Part shown: piece after piece, positions 62,329 to 64,000 of the stretch
Position numbering within the stretch: the stretch's first letter is position 1
Layout: each line of letters starts with the position of its first letter
NCBI GenBank assembly: GCA_021531865.1
Contig: JAFBIW010000012.1
Location: 1-64,000, forward strand
DNA length: 64,000 bases
Source of the DNA: Butyricicoccus pullicaecorum
GTDB lineage: Bacteria > Bacillota > Clostridia > Oscillospirales > Butyricicoccaceae
Direction: 5' to 3'
Translations under genes and position numbers: made by a program
Notes under the pieces: model-generated
Told to the model about the DNA's origin: nothing
What the model saw: the letters and a program-made list of their open reading frames with translations, nothing else
Database searches by the model: none

Positions 62329-62502
62329 TTATTTCCCTGCGTTCAAATGCTTCATGAGCTTCCAGAATTCGCTGCGGGTCTCGGGCATGGTGCGCTCCTG
62401 ATCCAGAAATACCACCCGGCTCATCGCCTGCGCCAGCTCATAAAAGAACCGCGCGTCATACCAGGCGGCGGGCGTTTTCCGCTCCTCTTTGGAAATGGAT
62501 GC
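62329..62502 (-). pseudogene. C-terminal fragment of an unidentified protein
   Basis: About 57 coding-like residues (KTPAAWYDARFFYELAQAMS, ETRSEFWKLMKHLNAGK) end at a proper stop 20 nt before the EcsC start. No start codon with a ribosome binding site belongs to them; the frame opens inside the 3' end of the hydrolase gene. It is either the tail of a deleted gene or a very short gene. Family not recognised. Confidence 0.35.
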
Positions 62503-62560
62503 AACCGATGGCTGACCCCGTTTTTCCCCTCGCCGCAACGTCCATCGGTATCTGAAGGAG

Positions 62561-63385
62561 TTAAACGGGCGGCAGGCCATGCAGCAGCTCTTCGATCAGC
62601 CGGTTCACCTGCTCCGGGGCGTCCGTATTCGAATTGTGTCCCGCTCCCTTGATCCATTCCAGACGAATGCCGGTCTTTTTATGCCACGCCTTGTTATACC
62701 GGATGCACGATCCCGCCCGATCCCGTTCTCCGCAGATCAGGAGAGCCGGGCAATCTATTGGATACGGCAGGTCTGCTTCCATGGCCTCTGCCAGCATACG
62801 GAAGCCGTGTCCGGCAATCGCCGCGTACCGCGCCTGATCCCCGTCATACCCCATCATGATTTTCCGCATCAGCTCCCGCCCGTATGCAGAGGTGGCCACG
62901 CCGTCTGTACCCGATTTCAGCAGCCATTTCCAAGGGTAATGCCGATAAACCGGCTCCATCCGCTTCAGCAGCCAAAGCTCGAGGCCTGTGACATACTGCC
63001 GCTGCAAGGGTGCGGAATCAATGGACACAAAACCCCGGAGCTTCCCCGGAAACCGCTCAGCATAAGCCTGTCCGACATATCCGCCCATGGATTGCCCAAC
63101 GATCACCGGCTTTCGCACGCCCTCGGCGCGCAAGATCCCATCCAGCCATCCGGCCTGATCCATCAGCGTAAACGTCAGGGCAAACGGCCACGAGGCGGCA
63201 TGCGCCGGCGGGTCCCAGACCAGCACATTTTCCCGGTCTGCAAAATACGCCGTCTGCTTTTCAAACAGCCTGTGGTCGGCTGTCAGACCGGGCAAAAAGA
63301 CAAGCGTCTCCCGCGTTGGGTCGATGTGCTCCGTCACCCAATAATGAATTGCTCCGCAAGGTGTTTCATACCGTTTTTCTATCAT
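62561..63385 (-). CDS. Alpha/beta-hydrolase
   Basis: The 274-residue alpha/beta-hydrolase fold enzyme has the nucleophile elbow GQSMGG (Ser99), acid Asp in CGERDRAGS and His in GAGHNSN. The early strand LVFLPGLTADHRL provides the oxyanion region. Esterases, C-C hydrolases and haloperoxidase-like enzymes share this pattern, so substrate is unassigned. A TATAAT at 63418-63423 on the minus strand is a possible -10. Confidence 0.82.
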   Translation of the reverse strand: MIEKRYETPCGAIHYWVTEHIDPTRETLVFLPGLTADHRLFEKQTAYFADRENVLVWDPPAHAASWPFALTFTLMDQAGWLDGILRAEGVRKPVIVGQSMGGYVGQAYAERFPGKLRGFVSIDSAPLQRQYVTGLELWLLKRMEPVYRHYPWKWLLKSGTDGVATSAYGRELMRKIMMGYDGDQARYAAIAGHGFRMLAEAMEADLPYPIDCPALLICGERDRAGSCIRYNKAWHKKTGIRLEWIKGAGHNSNTDAPEQVNRLIEELLHGLPPV

Positions 63386-63498
63386 TGAAACCGCCTACTT
63401 TTCCACCGTTTGTCTCTATTATAGCACGCGGATACGCGGTTTGGCAGCACCGTTTGCACCCAATCGCAGACCCGACTCAAAAAACATGAATTTCGGAA

Positions 63499-63531
63499 TT
63501 GATAGAATTTAAAAGTTAGCGTATACTAACT
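63499..63531 (+). promoter_or_regulatory. Promoter overlapped by an iron-box-like palindrome
   Basis: TTGATA, 17 bp, TATACT (63522-63527). AGTTAG-CGTATA-CTAACT (63514-63531) covers the -10 and has the TTAG...CTAA core of DtxR/IdeR-type boxes; arms extend to 8 bp. Confidence 0.7.
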
Positions 63532-63537
63532 TTCGAA

Positions 63538-63585
63538 ATGCGCAGGAACTCCATGTGCGGCCAATTTCATGTGGAGACTGCGCAT
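63538..63585 (+). other. Stable hairpin in the leader between two iron-box-like sites
   Basis: ATGCGCAG/CTGCGCAT (8 bp) and CTCCATG/CATGTGGAG form a two-part stem around about 12 nt. There is no T-run, so it is not a simple terminator. Confidence 0.55.
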
Positions 63586-63599
63586 TGATTTTGAATCTG

Positions 63600-63617
63600 A
63601 GTTAGTCTAAACTAACT
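63600..63617 (+). promoter_or_regulatory. Second iron-box-like palindrome
   Basis: AGTTAG-TCTAAA-CTAACT, the same arms and 6-bp spacing as the site at 63514, placed just before the AGGAGGG ribosome binding site. Confidence 0.7.
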
Positions 63618-63635
63618 ACTTGAGGAGGGATCTTT

Positions 63636-63779
63636 ATTCGAGAACGGCATGTAACCCTGACGCTGGCGATCGTTCTCGCGGTCTTGTCGGTCATTTCCCT
63701 GTTTGTCGGTGTGATTGATATCAAACCCGCGTTGCTGCTGGCCGGAGACGTCGAGCATCTCCATTCCCGACTGCTATGA
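63636..63779 (+). pseudogene. N-terminal stub of a FecCD-type iron ABC permease
   Basis: After AGGAGGG the frame reads RERHVTLTLAIVLAVLSVIS then LFVGVIDIKPALLLAGDVEH, the first helix and DIKP motif of FecCD permeases of iron-siderophore transporters. The position expected for ATG is ATT (isoleucine), and a stop follows at 63777. The rest of the permease is replaced from about 63750 by an unrelated coding sequence. Together with the two iron-box-like sites this marks a lost iron-uptake operon. Confidence 0.55.
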
Positions 63780-64000
63780 GGGCATCGAGGGTCAGTCTGT
63801 GACGATCGAGGACGGCACAGTAAACATCAACGCCTGTGATGACGGCATCAACGCCGCCGGAGGCGCGGACGGCTCCGGCGCGGCACGCGGCTTTGGAAAG
63901 CAGGATTCGTTTTCAGCGGATGAAAGCTGCTTTATCACCATCAACGGCGGCACGATCACCATCGTATCCGACGGCGACAGCATCGACTCGAACGGCAGCC
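63751..64000 (+). pseudogene. Cthe_2159-type carbohydrate-binding beta-helix protein, both ends missing
   Basis: In a frame different from the FecCD stub the sequence reads SISIPDCYEGIEGQSVTIED, then NACDDGINAAGGADGSG and ITINGGTITIVSDGDSIDSN, the repeated Gly/Asp turns of the Cthe_2159-type (PF14262) polysaccharide-binding beta-helix. It has no start and runs off the right edge, so its true extent is unknown. Fusion to the FecCD stub near 63750 indicates a deletion that removed its N-terminus. Confidence 0.55.

Overview
The window reads as a high-GC, anaerobic, gut-type Clostridia genome (Oscillospiraceae/Butyricicoccaceae-like; this is inference from gene content, since no rRNA or other taxonomic marker is present). 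Supporting content: many SLH-anchored surface proteins, an EtfAB-linked lactate-type dehydrogenase, a class I hybrid-cluster protein with a Crp/Fnr regulator, a radical SAM enzyme, TRAP and GntP sugar-acid uptake, half-size chromate transporters and many GGAGG-type ribosome binding sites. No rRNA, tRNA, CRISPR array or replication origin was seen.

Layout. 0-3 kb: 3' end of an SLH surface protein and a decayed secreted protein. 3-7 kb: lantibiotic-immunity-like cluster (histidine kinase, response regulator without receiver, ABC ATPase without catalytic core, two permeases). 7-9.4 kb: broken MacB/FtsX-type ABC transporter with an intact two-component system. 9.4-11.6 kb: split chromate transporter with a divergent LysR regulator. 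12-15 kb: TspO, small membrane proteins, an Ntn amide hydrolase and a GreA/GreB factor. 15.1-16.6 kb: arsenic-type operon with a broken permease, an intact Cys-rich thioredoxin and an ArsC carrying one stop codon. 16.8-18.7 kb: decayed GH5 lipoprotein and a transposase remnant. 18.8-27.9 kb: two large SLH surface proteins around a LytTR-PAS regulator. 28-30.3 kb: TetR, broken MATE pump, transglutaminase-like protein. 30.4-35.3 kb: EtfB-EtfA-FAD dehydrogenase-transporter operon. 35.7-36.6 kb: AT-rich element with 26-bp terminal inverted repeats and a zinc-ribbon passenger. 36.9-41.1 kb: GntP, IlvD/Edd dehydratase and a GntR regulator. 41.3-43.4 kb: mosaic of gene fragments. 43.6-45.5 kb: HTH/AAA-like/PD-(D/E)XK protein. 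45.6-50.6 kb: decayed surface proteins and a GHKL kinase. 50.8-53.1 kb: Crp/Fnr and hcp. 53.2-59.8 kb: hexuronate cluster (UxuB, UxuA, Zn dehydrogenase, TRAP, GntR). 60-63.4 kb: small exported protein, radical SAM, EcsC, alpha/beta hydrolase. 63.5-64 kb: iron-box promoter, a FecCD stub, then a beta-helix carbohydrate-binding protein running off the edge.

How it fits together. The intact parts describe a fermenter that takes up and dehydrates sugar acids and uronates, oxidises a 2-hydroxy acid through an Etf-coupled flavoenzyme, detoxifies nitrosative species with Hcp and displays adhesin-like proteins on its cell wall.

The most unusual property is structural. A dozen or more genes have lost an internal block or one end, often cleanly in frame (ABC ATPase, UxuB, DctM, permease, MATE, transposase), and pieces of unrelated genes are butted together. 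Single-base frameshifts and one nonsense codon accompany this. Whether it is real genome decay or a property of the assembly is the main open question.
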